Below, piece by piece: positions 5,125 through 10,978 of a DNA stretch of 11,244 nucleotides; positions within the stretch are counted from its first letter, which is position 1; each line of letters begins with the position of its first letter. The stretch covers positions 1-11,244 of the forward strand of contig OMUE01000064.1 of NCBI GenBank assembly GCA_900314165.1, written 5' to 3'. The position numbers were made by a program, and so were the translations under genes. This DNA comes from an uncultured Acidaminococcus sp. (lineage in GTDB: Bacteria > Bacillota_C > Negativicutes > Acidaminococcales > Acidaminococcaceae). The notes beneath the pieces were generated by a model. It was given only the letters and a program-made list of their open reading frames with translations, searched no databases and had not been told where the DNA came from.

Positions 5125-6384
5125 TTATTGTTCGGCCTTTTTCGCTGCTTTTCTGGCATCGGCCTTTTCCATCCAGTCCGGACCGTCCACCATCTTGTCA
5201 ATGACCATGGAGGCTACGGTATCACCGGAAGAGTTCAGGCAGGTAGCCATAGGATCTACCAGGTAGCCGATGGTAGCAATCAGGGGGAATGCTTCCTGAG
5301 GGAAGCCGAACAGGCTGACGATGAGCATTTCACCTACCAGGCCGCCGCCAGGAGCACCGCTCAGGACGAAGGCGCTGAGGATGGATACTACGATGGCTTT
5401 TGCATAGGTTTCAACACCGGTAAACGGAATATTGAAGATACCGAACAGAAAGGAAATTTTTACGATGGAGCTCAGTACGGAACCGTCCATGTGCATGGTA
5501 GCGCCCATGGGCAGCACGATGTTGTACACGTCTTCAGAAACCCCGATGGCTTCGCAGGCTTCCATGTTGGCAGGAATCGTAGCCACAGAGGACTGGGTTC
5601 CGAAAGCGGTAACAGCAGGCTTCAAGATATTGGCCCAGAAGGCTTTTACACCCCGGCTGCCGCCGGCAAAGTAGGCATAGCCCGTAAAGAATACCACGAA
5701 GTACAGGATGCACATGGGATAGTAGATAGCCATGGTCCGACCGTAGTCCCCGATAAGCTGAGGACCATATTCCCCTACCAGGTTTGCAAAATATGCACCC
5801 AGGCCGATGGGAGCCAATTTCATGATCATACCAACCAGTTTCATGATGACGTCGTTCAAATTGGCCAGGACCTTGCCCAGAGGGGAATCTTGGCCGCCGC
5901 ACATAGACACAGCCACACCAGTAGCAATGGCAGCCACGATGATGGGCAGCATATTCTTGCGGCTGAACAGTCCTGTAAAGTCGCTGACCGTCAGGGTCTG
6001 GACCAGCATTTGACCGGCGGACAGCGGTTTTGCCATTTCAGCAGCTTTCATGGCAACGGTAGTATTAGCAGCCGGCGGGAAGATATTCACTACCGTCAGC
6101 ACCAAGGCTGCCGCAAACAGACCGGTCACAATGAACGTCAGTACCAGGTTGCCCAGGATCTTACCCAGCCGTTTCAGGTTCAGCATGGAACCTACTGCCG
6201 TAGTGATGGACACGAACACCATGGGCACCACGATGGTGAACATCAGGTTGATGAAGATATCACCCAGAGGCTTCAGGATGGTGGCCTGTTTACCGAAGAC
6301 CACGCCGATGATGGCACCGGCGATGATGCCGCCTAACAGGATCAGGGGGAAACGGTAGCTGTCCCATAATTCTTTCTTCGTCAT
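5125..6384 (-). CDS. DAACS-family sodium symporter, likely for a neutral amino acid
   Basis: A 419-residue membrane protein of the dicarboxylate/amino acid:cation symporter family (GltPh/SstT/EAAT fold). Family marks are present: hairpin HP1 with TQSSVATIP (263-271), helix 7 LPMGATMHMDG (to 301), hairpin HP2 LSGAPGGGLVGE (341-352), helix 8 DPMATCLNSSGD (377-388), and a charged C-terminal tail. Two key positions differ from glutamate or aspartate carriers. The helix 8 Arg that binds the side-chain carboxylate (DMGRT in GltPh) is Ala380 here. The helix 7 NMD sodium-site motif reads HMD (His298). Loss of that Arg is seen in neutral amino-acid members such as ASCT, so serine, cysteine or a similar substrate fits better than a dicarboxylate. 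The gene follows the C-S lyase gene by 10 bp; its GGAGG ribosome site overlaps that gene's TGA, so translation is probably coupled. Confidence 0.88.
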   Translation of the reverse strand: MTKKELWDSYRFPLILLGGIIAGAIIGVVFGKQATILKPLGDIFINLMFTIVVPMVFVSITTAVGSMLNLKRLGKILGNLVLTFIVTGLFAAALVLTVVNIFPPAANTTVAMKAAEMAKPLSAGQMLVQTLTVSDFTGLFSRKNMLPIIVAAIATGVAVSMCGGQDSPLGKVLANLNDVIMKLVGMIMKLAPIGLGAYFANLVGEYGPQLIGDYGRTMAIYYPMCILYFVVFFTGYAYFAGGSRGVKAFWANILKPAVTAFGTQSSVATIPANMEACEAIGVSEDVYNIVLPMGATMHMDGSVLSSIVKISFLFGIFNIPFTGVETYAKAIVVSILSAFVLSGAPGGGLVGEMLIVSLFGFPQEAFPLIATIGYLVDPMATCLNSSGDTVASMVIDKMVDGPDWMEKADARKAAKKAEQ

Positions 6385-6394
6385 GATGTCCTCC

Positions 6395-7570
6395 TCATTT
6401 CTTCAGGCTGTCCACAGCGTCTTTCAGCTGCTTCATGGCTTTTTCCAGGGTAGCTCTGGGGCAGGCTACGTTCAGTCTCATGTAGCCTTCCAGGCTGGGT
6501 CCAAAGGTATAACCGGGGTTCAGGCCCAGTTTAGCTTTGTGGACGAAGAAGTCCACCAGTTCCTGATTATTCATCTCGAGGCCACGGCAATCCAGCCACA
6601 TCAGGTACGTAGCATCCGGGCAGTTGGGTTTGATTTCGGGAATGTATTTAGCGCAGAAGTCATCAATGTAGTCGAAGTTGGCAGAAATGTATTCCAGCAG
6701 CTGATCCAGCCATTCTTCCCCTTCCCGGTAAGCCGTTTCTACTGCTACGGAGCTGAAAGCGTTGTTTCTGTGGATTTCCATGCTTCTCCAGAAGGTATCG
6801 AAGTCATCCTTCATTTTTACGTTGGGGAAAATCGTGGTGGAAGCCTGCATGCCAGCCAGGTTGAAGGTCTTGGAGTTGGATACGCAGGTGATGATGTTGT
6901 CCGCGTGTTCCGGGCAGGCCTTGACGGTAGGAATATGCTTTTTGCCATGGAAGATGAAGTCGGAATGGATTTCATCGGACACAACCAGCACATTGTTGTC
7001 TGCGCAGATGTCCATCATCTTCTTCAGTTCTTCCTGGCTCCAGACCTTGCCCACAGGGTTTTGAGGAGAGCACAGCAGCAGCAGTTTGGCATTCTTCGCC
7101 TTGGCAGCCATGTCGTTGTAATCCACGACCCAGTCACTGCCCGTATTCACCAGTTTCGTCTCTACTACGTTGCGGTGGTTATGTTCGATGACTTCAAAGA
7201 AGTCGGAATACACAGGGCTCATGATCATGATGTCATCACCGGGCTGGGTGTACAGTTTGATGACGGCAGCAATAGCAGGAATAATGCCCAGGCCCCAGCT
7301 CATGAGAGCCGTATCCGGTTTCCATTGATTCCGCTTTACTTCCCATTCCTGAACGGCTTCAAAGTAGCTGGCAGGCCGGGAGGTGTAGCCCCAGATGCCT
7401 TCTTTAGCTTTGGCTACACAGGCATCGATGACGGGCTGGGCCGTGCGGAAGTCCATATCTGCTACCCACAGCGGAATGACATCCATGGTCCCAAAGCTTT
7501 TGATTCTTTCATCGTATTTGGAAGAACGGTTGTTGGAACGGTCGATCACTTCATCAAAATTGTACTTCAT
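6395..7570 (-). CDS. malY: PatB/MalY-type PLP C-S lyase
   Basis: A 391-residue fold-type I PLP enzyme of the MalY/PatB cystathionine beta-lyase branch. Such enzymes perform beta-elimination on cystathionine, cystine or cysteine conjugates to give pyruvate, ammonia and a thiol. Signatures: N-terminal IPLWVADMDF (32-41), SPQNPVGKVW (168-177), VVSDEIHSDF (196-205; Asp199 for the PLP ring nitrogen), SNSKTFNLAGMQ with the PLP lysine Lys234, and MRLNVACPR with the substrate-carboxylate Arg365. Length is normal. Start ATG at 7570 is preceded by AGGGGAGTTACTG. It is the first gene of the minus-strand block, with a promoter at 7636-7663, and is divergent from an XRE regulator. In E. coli MalY also represses the maltose system; nothing here suggests that. 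The exact thiol substrate is not readable from sequence. Confidence 0.88.
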   Translation of the reverse strand: MKYNFDEVIDRSNNRSSKYDERIKSFGTMDVIPLWVADMDFRTAQPVIDACVAKAKEGIWGYTSRPASYFEAVQEWEVKRNQWKPDTALMSWGLGIIPAIAAVIKLYTQPGDDIMIMSPVYSDFFEVIEHNHRNVVETKLVNTGSDWVVDYNDMAAKAKNAKLLLLCSPQNPVGKVWSQEELKKMMDICADNNVLVVSDEIHSDFIFHGKKHIPTVKACPEHADNIITCVSNSKTFNLAGMQASTTIFPNVKMKDDFDTFWRSMEIHRNNAFSSVAVETAYREGEEWLDQLLEYISANFDYIDDFCAKYIPEIKPNCPDATYLMWLDCRGLEMNNQELVDFFVHKAKLGLNPGYTFGPSLEGYMRLNVACPRATLEKAMKQLKDAVDSLKK

Positions 7571-7635
7571 CAGTAACTCCCCTTTTCTTATCTCTAAGCC
7601 TTATCTTGGAGGGCTTTCTCCGTTTCGTTGGCTTT

Positions 7636-7663
7636 ATTATAGGGGAGTTTAAATTATTTGAAA
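7636..7663 (-). promoter_or_regulatory. Promoter of the C-S lyase/symporter genes
   Basis: On the minus strand: TTTCAA (7658-7663), a 16-bp spacer, TATAAT (7636-7641). The start would be near 7630, giving a leader of about 60 bases. The leader contains an AAGCC/GGCTT pairing but nothing resembling a SAM, T-box or other known riboswitch. Confidence 0.55.
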
Positions 7664-7674
7664 AATCGGGTAGT

Positions 7675-7699
7675 TCTCCTGAAATTTGACGGAGATTTC
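7675..7699. promoter_or_regulatory. Nested dyad in the divergent intergenic region
   Basis: TCTCC (7675-7679) faces GGAGA (7691-7695), and GAAAT (7681-7685) faces ATTTC (7695-7699). This interleaved symmetry lies upstream of the -35 of the C-S lyase promoter and 30 bp before the regulator promoter. It is a candidate site for the XRE protein encoded next door. Arms are short, so chance is possible. Confidence 0.3.
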
Positions 7700-7728
7700 C
7701 TTTTTTGTCTCATGAGAATATAAAAAAG

Positions 7729-7757
7729 TTGCTTTTTTTGCGGTTTTTTTCTAAAAT
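7729..7757 (+). promoter_or_regulatory. Promoter of the XRE regulator gene
   Basis: TTGCTT (7729-7734), 17-bp spacer, TAAAAT (7752-7757), in a T-rich region. Start near 7764, leader about 44 bases. The divergent promoters are roughly 65 bp apart, so one bound protein could affect both. Confidence 0.45.
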
Positions 7758-7807
7758 GAATTATCAAACGTGATTTCAATTTTCTTTTCTATTTGTAGGA
7801 GCACACC

Positions 7808-8572
7808 ATGGACATCGCAAAAGAAATTGGCAACAACATAAAATTCTACAGATCCAGGAAGCATATGAGCATCTCTGAATTGGCAGATGCAGTCTGCAAA
7901 AGCCGGGCCACCATGTACAAATATGAAGCGGGACAGATCATCATGGATATCAATACCCTGTATGACCTGGCAAACATACTGGAAGTTCCCGTAGACCATC
8001 TGTTGTACCAGCCGCCCATGGAAGCTGCCCAGGAAGATCTGGCCGCTGTACCTGTGTTCTTTGCGGAACGCAGCCGTTTCTACGCCTATATTTACGATGG
8101 CCGCAGCAAAAAGGTAAGCGAAAGCGTCATAGATTTGGTGAATCGGACAGAGAATGATGTCCCTTCTCCCCTGCCGGCGCCCGATCTGCAGCCTGCCGTT
8201 CCCATTCCCGGAGAAAAATCCTTTGATCTGCGCATGTATATGGCTGTTGCGGACCTGGAGCATGTCCAGAACTGCCAGCACACATATGTAGGACGCATGA
8301 CCCATTACGGAGCTCTGACGAACATGGTTTTCCAGAACTACAACGTGCCCCTGGAGCAGTACATTATCTCCGTGCCGAGTCCCTACATTGATGGAGAAGA
8401 AAAATGGGCCCTGGCCTTCGGCATCAGCTCCCATCCCCTCATGCCCACGTCCACCAAGATGCTGCTCAGCAAGAGCCCTATTAAAAAGGATAAAGCTCTG
8501 GCTCAAAAGCTCATGATTACGAAGGAAGATATACGAATCATGAAGCTGTATAATATGCTGGTGGTTATGTGA
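7808..8572 (+). CDS. XRE-family transcriptional regulator
   Basis: A 254-residue protein. Residues about 7-66 are an XRE/Cro helix-turn-helix: IGNNIKFYRSRKHMSISELA, then DAVCKSRATMYKYEAGQ, then LYDLANILEVPVDHLL, with the usual five-helix pattern. The remaining ~185 residues match no domain I recognise. They include a Pro-rich link (SPLPAPDLQPAVPIPG, about 120-137) and a C-terminal segment with ITKEDIRIMKLYNMLVVM; they may sense a ligand or mediate oligomerisation. Start ATG at 7808 has AGGAG at 7797-7801. The gene is divergent from the C-S lyase and symporter genes, the classical position for a local regulator. Regulation of that block, in response to cysteine, cystine or sulfide, is inferred only from position. 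It ends at a terminator shared with the next gene. Confidence 0.82.
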   Translation: MDIAKEIGNNIKFYRSRKHMSISELADAVCKSRATMYKYEAGQIIMDINTLYDLANILEVPVDHLLYQPPMEAAQEDLAAVPVFFAERSRFYAYIYDGRSKKVSESVIDLVNRTENDVPSPLPAPDLQPAVPIPGEKSFDLRMYMAVADLEHVQNCQHTYVGRMTHYGALTNMVFQNYNVPLEQYIISVPSPYIDGEEKWALAFGISSHPLMPTSTKMLLSKSPIKKDKALAQKLMITKEDIRIMKLYNMLVVM

Positions 8573-8574
8573 GA

Positions 8575-8695
8575 TAGTGGGCTAGTGGCCGCAGGCCAGA
8601 TCCGGCCCCCTTTGGGGGCGGTGAATCCGCGTAGCGGATGGTGGGGGCGTGCGGAGGCACTACTAGCACACTAGTCCACTAGCAACTAACCCACT
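8575..8695. repeat. Composite intergenic repeat with TAGTGG ends
   Basis: Between the regulator stop and the terminator. Left edge AGTGGGCTAGTGG (8575-8587) is mirrored at the right edge by CCACTAGCAACTAACCCACT, read inverted as AGTGGGTTAGT...CTAGTGG. Inside are GGCCGCAGGCC, a GCCCCCTTTGGGGGC hairpin, and ATCCG-CGTAG-CGGAT followed by GGTGGGGGC, the same double-hairpin order as at 2843-2882. Near the right edge an 8-bp unit repeats three times: CTAGCACA, CTAGTCCA, CTAGCAAC (8663-8686). No protein is encoded. It looks like a miniature dispersed element. Confidence 0.55.
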
Positions 8696-8696
8696 G

Positions 8697-8738
8697 AAAA
8701 AACGCTGTCCGAGAATTATTTCTCAGACAGCGTTTTTT
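8697..8738. terminator. Bidirectional terminator overlapping a C-terminus
   Basis: AAAAAACGCTGTC (8697-8709) pairs with GACAGCGTTTTTT (8726-8738), continuing, after one C/A mismatch, with GAGAA/TTCTC around a TTAT loop. T runs flank both sides, so it serves the regulator gene and the convergent MmcQ-like gene. The latter's stop (8716-8718) lies in the loop, so its last seven codons are part of the stem. Confidence 0.88.
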
Positions 8739-9396
8739 CGTATTCTCTTAACTTTTCACTGAGCGCTGGCGGGACGCTGCGCTCGCTTCTCACAGGGCCG
8801 CTGCCGCAGGCGCGCATGACGTCTACGGTGAACACATCACCAGGATACGTCAAAAGGCGCTTCATTTGGAAGCGTTTACGGCCTTGTTTGTCAGGCTTCA
8901 GACCGATGGCCGTCACTACGCATTTGTACAGGATGGCGGACGTAGGGGCCGTGATGTACATATATATAAAGTCCCCTACCCGGATATCCACCCGGTGGTG
9001 CCAGGTCTGGTACTTCGTCTTTTTGAAGACGGACACCAGGTCATAGTATTTCAGATTAGACGGGAACAGCCATTCCCGGACGCCCCGTGCCAGCTCTTCC
9101 TGGCTGAGGGAACAGTGGTCAACTACATTCTGGGCAAATTCGAGAGCCCGATTGCGGACCATTTCCACAAAGCCACCCATGTAAGCTGTAGCCTCAAAGG
9201 GCTCGTAAGGTTCGTTCAGATCCGGATCCAGCACCTGTATCGTAAAGGTATCAGGGGAAATGGCAAGCACGATAATCAGGCCCGTATCGTTTAAAAGAGC
9301 TGTCATGGAATATGCTTTGCCCTGCCGGCTAAAGCCAAAGTCCTGCAGTGCTTTCTCCGACCAGTCCCGTTTCTTCAATAAGTAGGATACGTCCAA
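8716..9396 (-). CDS. MmcQ/YjbR-like and EVE-like two-domain protein
   Basis: A 226-residue protein starting at a TTG (9394-9396) with GGAGGTG at 9403-9409, eight bases from GGAGG, and a good promoter just upstream; a longer frame to 9798 reads through a repeat and is rejected. Residues about 1-97 (LLKKRDWSEKALQDFGFSRQ ... QVLDPDLNEPYEPF ... GGFVEMVRNRALEFAQNVV) match the small MmcQ/YjbR-like layout. Residues about 108-215 begin WLFPSNLKYYDLVSVFKK and continue WHHRVDIRVGDFIYMYITAP then TSAILYKCVV, an EVE/PUA-like domain of the kind that binds modified bases in DNA or RNA, ending in the family-typical GPVRSERSVPPAL. No catalytic residues are evident. The substrate is unknown; nucleic-acid binding is inferred from the EVE-like fold. 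The gene stands alone between two repeats. Confidence 0.7.
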   Translation of the reverse strand: MDVSYLLKKRDWSEKALQDFGFSRQGKAYSMTALLNDTGLIIVLAISPDTFTIQVLDPDLNEPYEPFEATAYMGGFVEMVRNRALEFAQNVVDHCSLSQEELARGVREWLFPSNLKYYDLVSVFKKTKYQTWHHRVDIRVGDFIYMYITAPTSAILYKCVVTAIGLKPDKQGRKRFQMKRLLTYPGDVFTVDVMRACGSGPVRSERSVPPALSEKLREYEKTLSEK

Positions 9397-9419
9397 TGCT
9401 GCCACCTCCGTTTGGAGAT

Positions 9420-9448
9420 ATTGTAAGGCAGAGTCTGCAATATGGCAA
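9420..9448 (-). promoter_or_regulatory. Promoter of the MmcQ/EVE-like gene
   Basis: On the minus strand: TTGCCA (9443-9448), a 17-bp spacer, TACAAT (9420-9425). The start would fall near 9413, leaving a leader of only about 17 bases with GGAGGTG before the TTG at 9396. This fixes the short start and rejects the long frame. Confidence 0.7.
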
Positions 9449-9462
9449 GGGGTGAAGATAAA

Positions 9463-9607
9463 GGTGCGCTGCACTGCCCCACCACCGTGCCTATCGGCAC
9501 GGTTCCCCTCCCCTGCGGGGATGACAGGCCGCCGCCCAGCGGGCTGTCGCCCCCGTAGGGGGAGAGGGCCATGCGATAGCAATGGCGAGGGGGCTGTGCA
9601 GCGCACC
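9463..9607. repeat. 145-bp hairpin-rich element with terminal inverted repeats
   Basis: Ends are near-perfect inverted repeats: GGTGCGCTGCACTGCCCC (9463-9480) and GGGGGCTGTGCAGCGCACC (9589-9607), one mismatch over 18 bp. Inside lie five stems in a row: ACCGTGCC-TATC-GGCACGGT (9484-9503), TCCCC-TGC-GGGGA (9509-9521), GACAGGCCGC/GCGGGCTGTC with one mismatch (9523-9548), CCCCC-GTA-GGGGG (9550-9562) and GCCAT/ATGGC (9568-9586). On the minus strand the last stem is followed by GGTGGGGCAG, as in the smaller elements. No coding capacity. It separates the 2-hydroxycarboxylate transporter gene from the MmcQ/EVE gene's promoter and may fold into a large cruciform or RNA structure. Probably a MITE- or REP-like dispersed unit. 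Confidence 0.75.
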
Positions 9608-9621
9608 CTTTTCGCTCTTTT

Positions 9622-9640
9622 CTCTTCGCTCTTCGCTTTA
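9622..9640 (-). repeat. Purine-rich AAAGCGAAGAG motif, copy 3
   Basis: On the minus strand TAAAGCGAAGAGCGAAGAG starts 7 bases after the transporter's TAA (9648-9650) and leads through AAAAGAGCGAAAAG into the 145-bp element. Confidence 0.5.
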
Positions 9641-9647
9641 CTCCAGC

Positions 9648-10976
9648 TTAATGGAAAATATGGTACAGCAGCCCGATCCAGATAACCATCAGGGCACCGC
9701 CAATTCTCGTGGAGATGGAAGCGAAAGCCAGCAGGTTCATGCGTTTTGCAGCACTCAGTACGGCGATATCGCCGGAGCCGCCGATGTTGCAGCAGCACAG
9801 GCCGGCCGTCACGCCTGCTTCATAGCCAAACAGACCGCTGATATGACCAAAGAGGCAGGCACCCAGGAAAGCGCCGATCACCGTAATCAGGATGACGATA
9901 AATGCACCAGGAGTAAAGAATTCAGCAATGGTATTGAACTTCAGGGAGTTGATGCCGATACCGGCAATCAACATGGGCAGCATAGCTCTCAGGGAGAAGT
10001 TCATGGCGTACACGGAGTAATCTTCGTATTTTTCCGGCAGGATAGCAGAACATTTCACGATGATGCCGAAGATAATGGTCCAGGCCAGGCCGGGAATCAG
10101 GGACAGGTACGGCAGATTCCCGAAGATATTGCCTATGATGTACAGCAGGAAGCTGATGAACACACCGCCACCCAGAGCTCTGTAGTCGTCAGAGGTACCG
10201 GGCCGCTTAGCAGCGCTCAGGTCCTCCTGGACGCCTTTCCGCAGGATCTGGCCTTCCCCGTTCAGGCCCTTGATCTTTCTGGTTACGCCGTTCATGACAC
10301 CGGCCATGACGATGGCCAGCACGTTAGAAATAGAAGCATAGCACAGGTATTTACCGGCCTGCCCCATCATATCCTGGCCGCTCAGGTCTGAATACAGCTT
10401 GGGCAGCGTGGTAATAGCGCCGGCAGAACCACCGGACATACAGGGAGCGGCAATATCGAACAATCCTTCCACACCACCGAAACCGGTGACGATGCCTGCC
10501 CCTACAGCAAACAGGATGGCAAACAATTGAGAACCCAGAACCGTCGGGATGTAGCGGGCCGTAGCGTTCAGCAGGATTTTCCGGTCCATGACCAGGATGG
10601 AGCCCACCAGCAGCAGGGCGATGTAGGCGTCCTGGAAACCGCCCCGCATGAGCACGGTGGTGCCCAGGACAAGGGGTTTCGGGATCAGGCCCAGGTAGTT
10701 CAGCAGGGACCCGCCGATCAGCGGCACGAAGCAGGCGCCGCCGAAGAAATTGCCCAGGATCGGGGTCTTATCCCCGACCCAGAAGAACACACCGCCTACA
10801 GCCATCAGGTATGCTACGGTCATAATGTAGCTGGTAGGTTTCAGGTCTTTCGTGATTTTCGCCATGGGCATGAAGCCCCCGTAAGTGGCAATCATCACGA
10901 TGACAAAGAATGGTACGAAATATTTTAAGGGCAGACCGCATACATTGAATTCCGGAAACTTCTTGTTGTCGCTCAT
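9648..10976 (-). CDS. 2-hydroxycarboxylate transporter (CitS/2HCT family)
   Basis: A 442-residue inner-membrane protein with about 11 hydrophobic helices, of the 2-hydroxycarboxylate transporter family (CitS, CimH, MaeP), which moves citrate, malate or lactate with Na+ or H+. The two family re-entrant loop motifs are present: CMSGGSAGAI (GGSAG at 182-186) and CNIGGSGDIAVLSAAKRM (GGSGD at 399-403), followed by ISTRIGGA with the conserved substrate Arg424. Length is normal for the family. The start chosen is ATG at 10976 with GGAGGAG overlapping the end of the upstream gene, only 2 bp after its TAA; an in-frame start nine codons earlier lies inside that gene. Tight coupling to butyrate kinase suggests a fermentative carboxylate route, for instance citrate uptake. 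The actual substrate is not readable. Confidence 0.88.
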   Translation of the reverse strand: MSDNKKFPEFNVCGLPLKYFVPFFVIVMIATYGGFMPMAKITKDLKPTSYIMTVAYLMAVGGVFFWVGDKTPILGNFFGGACFVPLIGGSLLNYLGLIPKPLVLGTTVLMRGGFQDAYIALLLVGSILVMDRKILLNATARYIPTVLGSQLFAILFAVGAGIVTGFGGVEGLFDIAAPCMSGGSAGAITTLPKLYSDLSGQDMMGQAGKYLCYASISNVLAIVMAGVMNGVTRKIKGLNGEGQILRKGVQEDLSAAKRPGTSDDYRALGGGVFISFLLYIIGNIFGNLPYLSLIPGLAWTIIFGIIVKCSAILPEKYEDYSVYAMNFSLRAMLPMLIAGIGINSLKFNTIAEFFTPGAFIVILITVIGAFLGACLFGHISGLFGYEAGVTAGLCCCNIGGSGDIAVLSAAKRMNLLAFASISTRIGGALMVIWIGLLYHIFH

Positions 10977-10978
10977 TT

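Noticed and set aside
7571..7635. Riboswitch or T-box in the leader of the C-S lyase gene
   Set aside because: The leader is only about 60 bases, with a single weak pairing and no conserved SAM, T-box or other known core.
7751..8506. 251-codon frame on the minus strand opposite the XRE regulator
   Set aside because: It is antisense to a clear helix-turn-helix protein, has no ribosome site and would run over the regulator's promoter.
8716..9798. A 360-codon open frame extending the MmcQ/EVE-like gene upstream
   Set aside because: The extra N-terminal part translates the 145-bp repeat and the antisense of the transporter gene; a promoter and ribosome site place the start at 9396.
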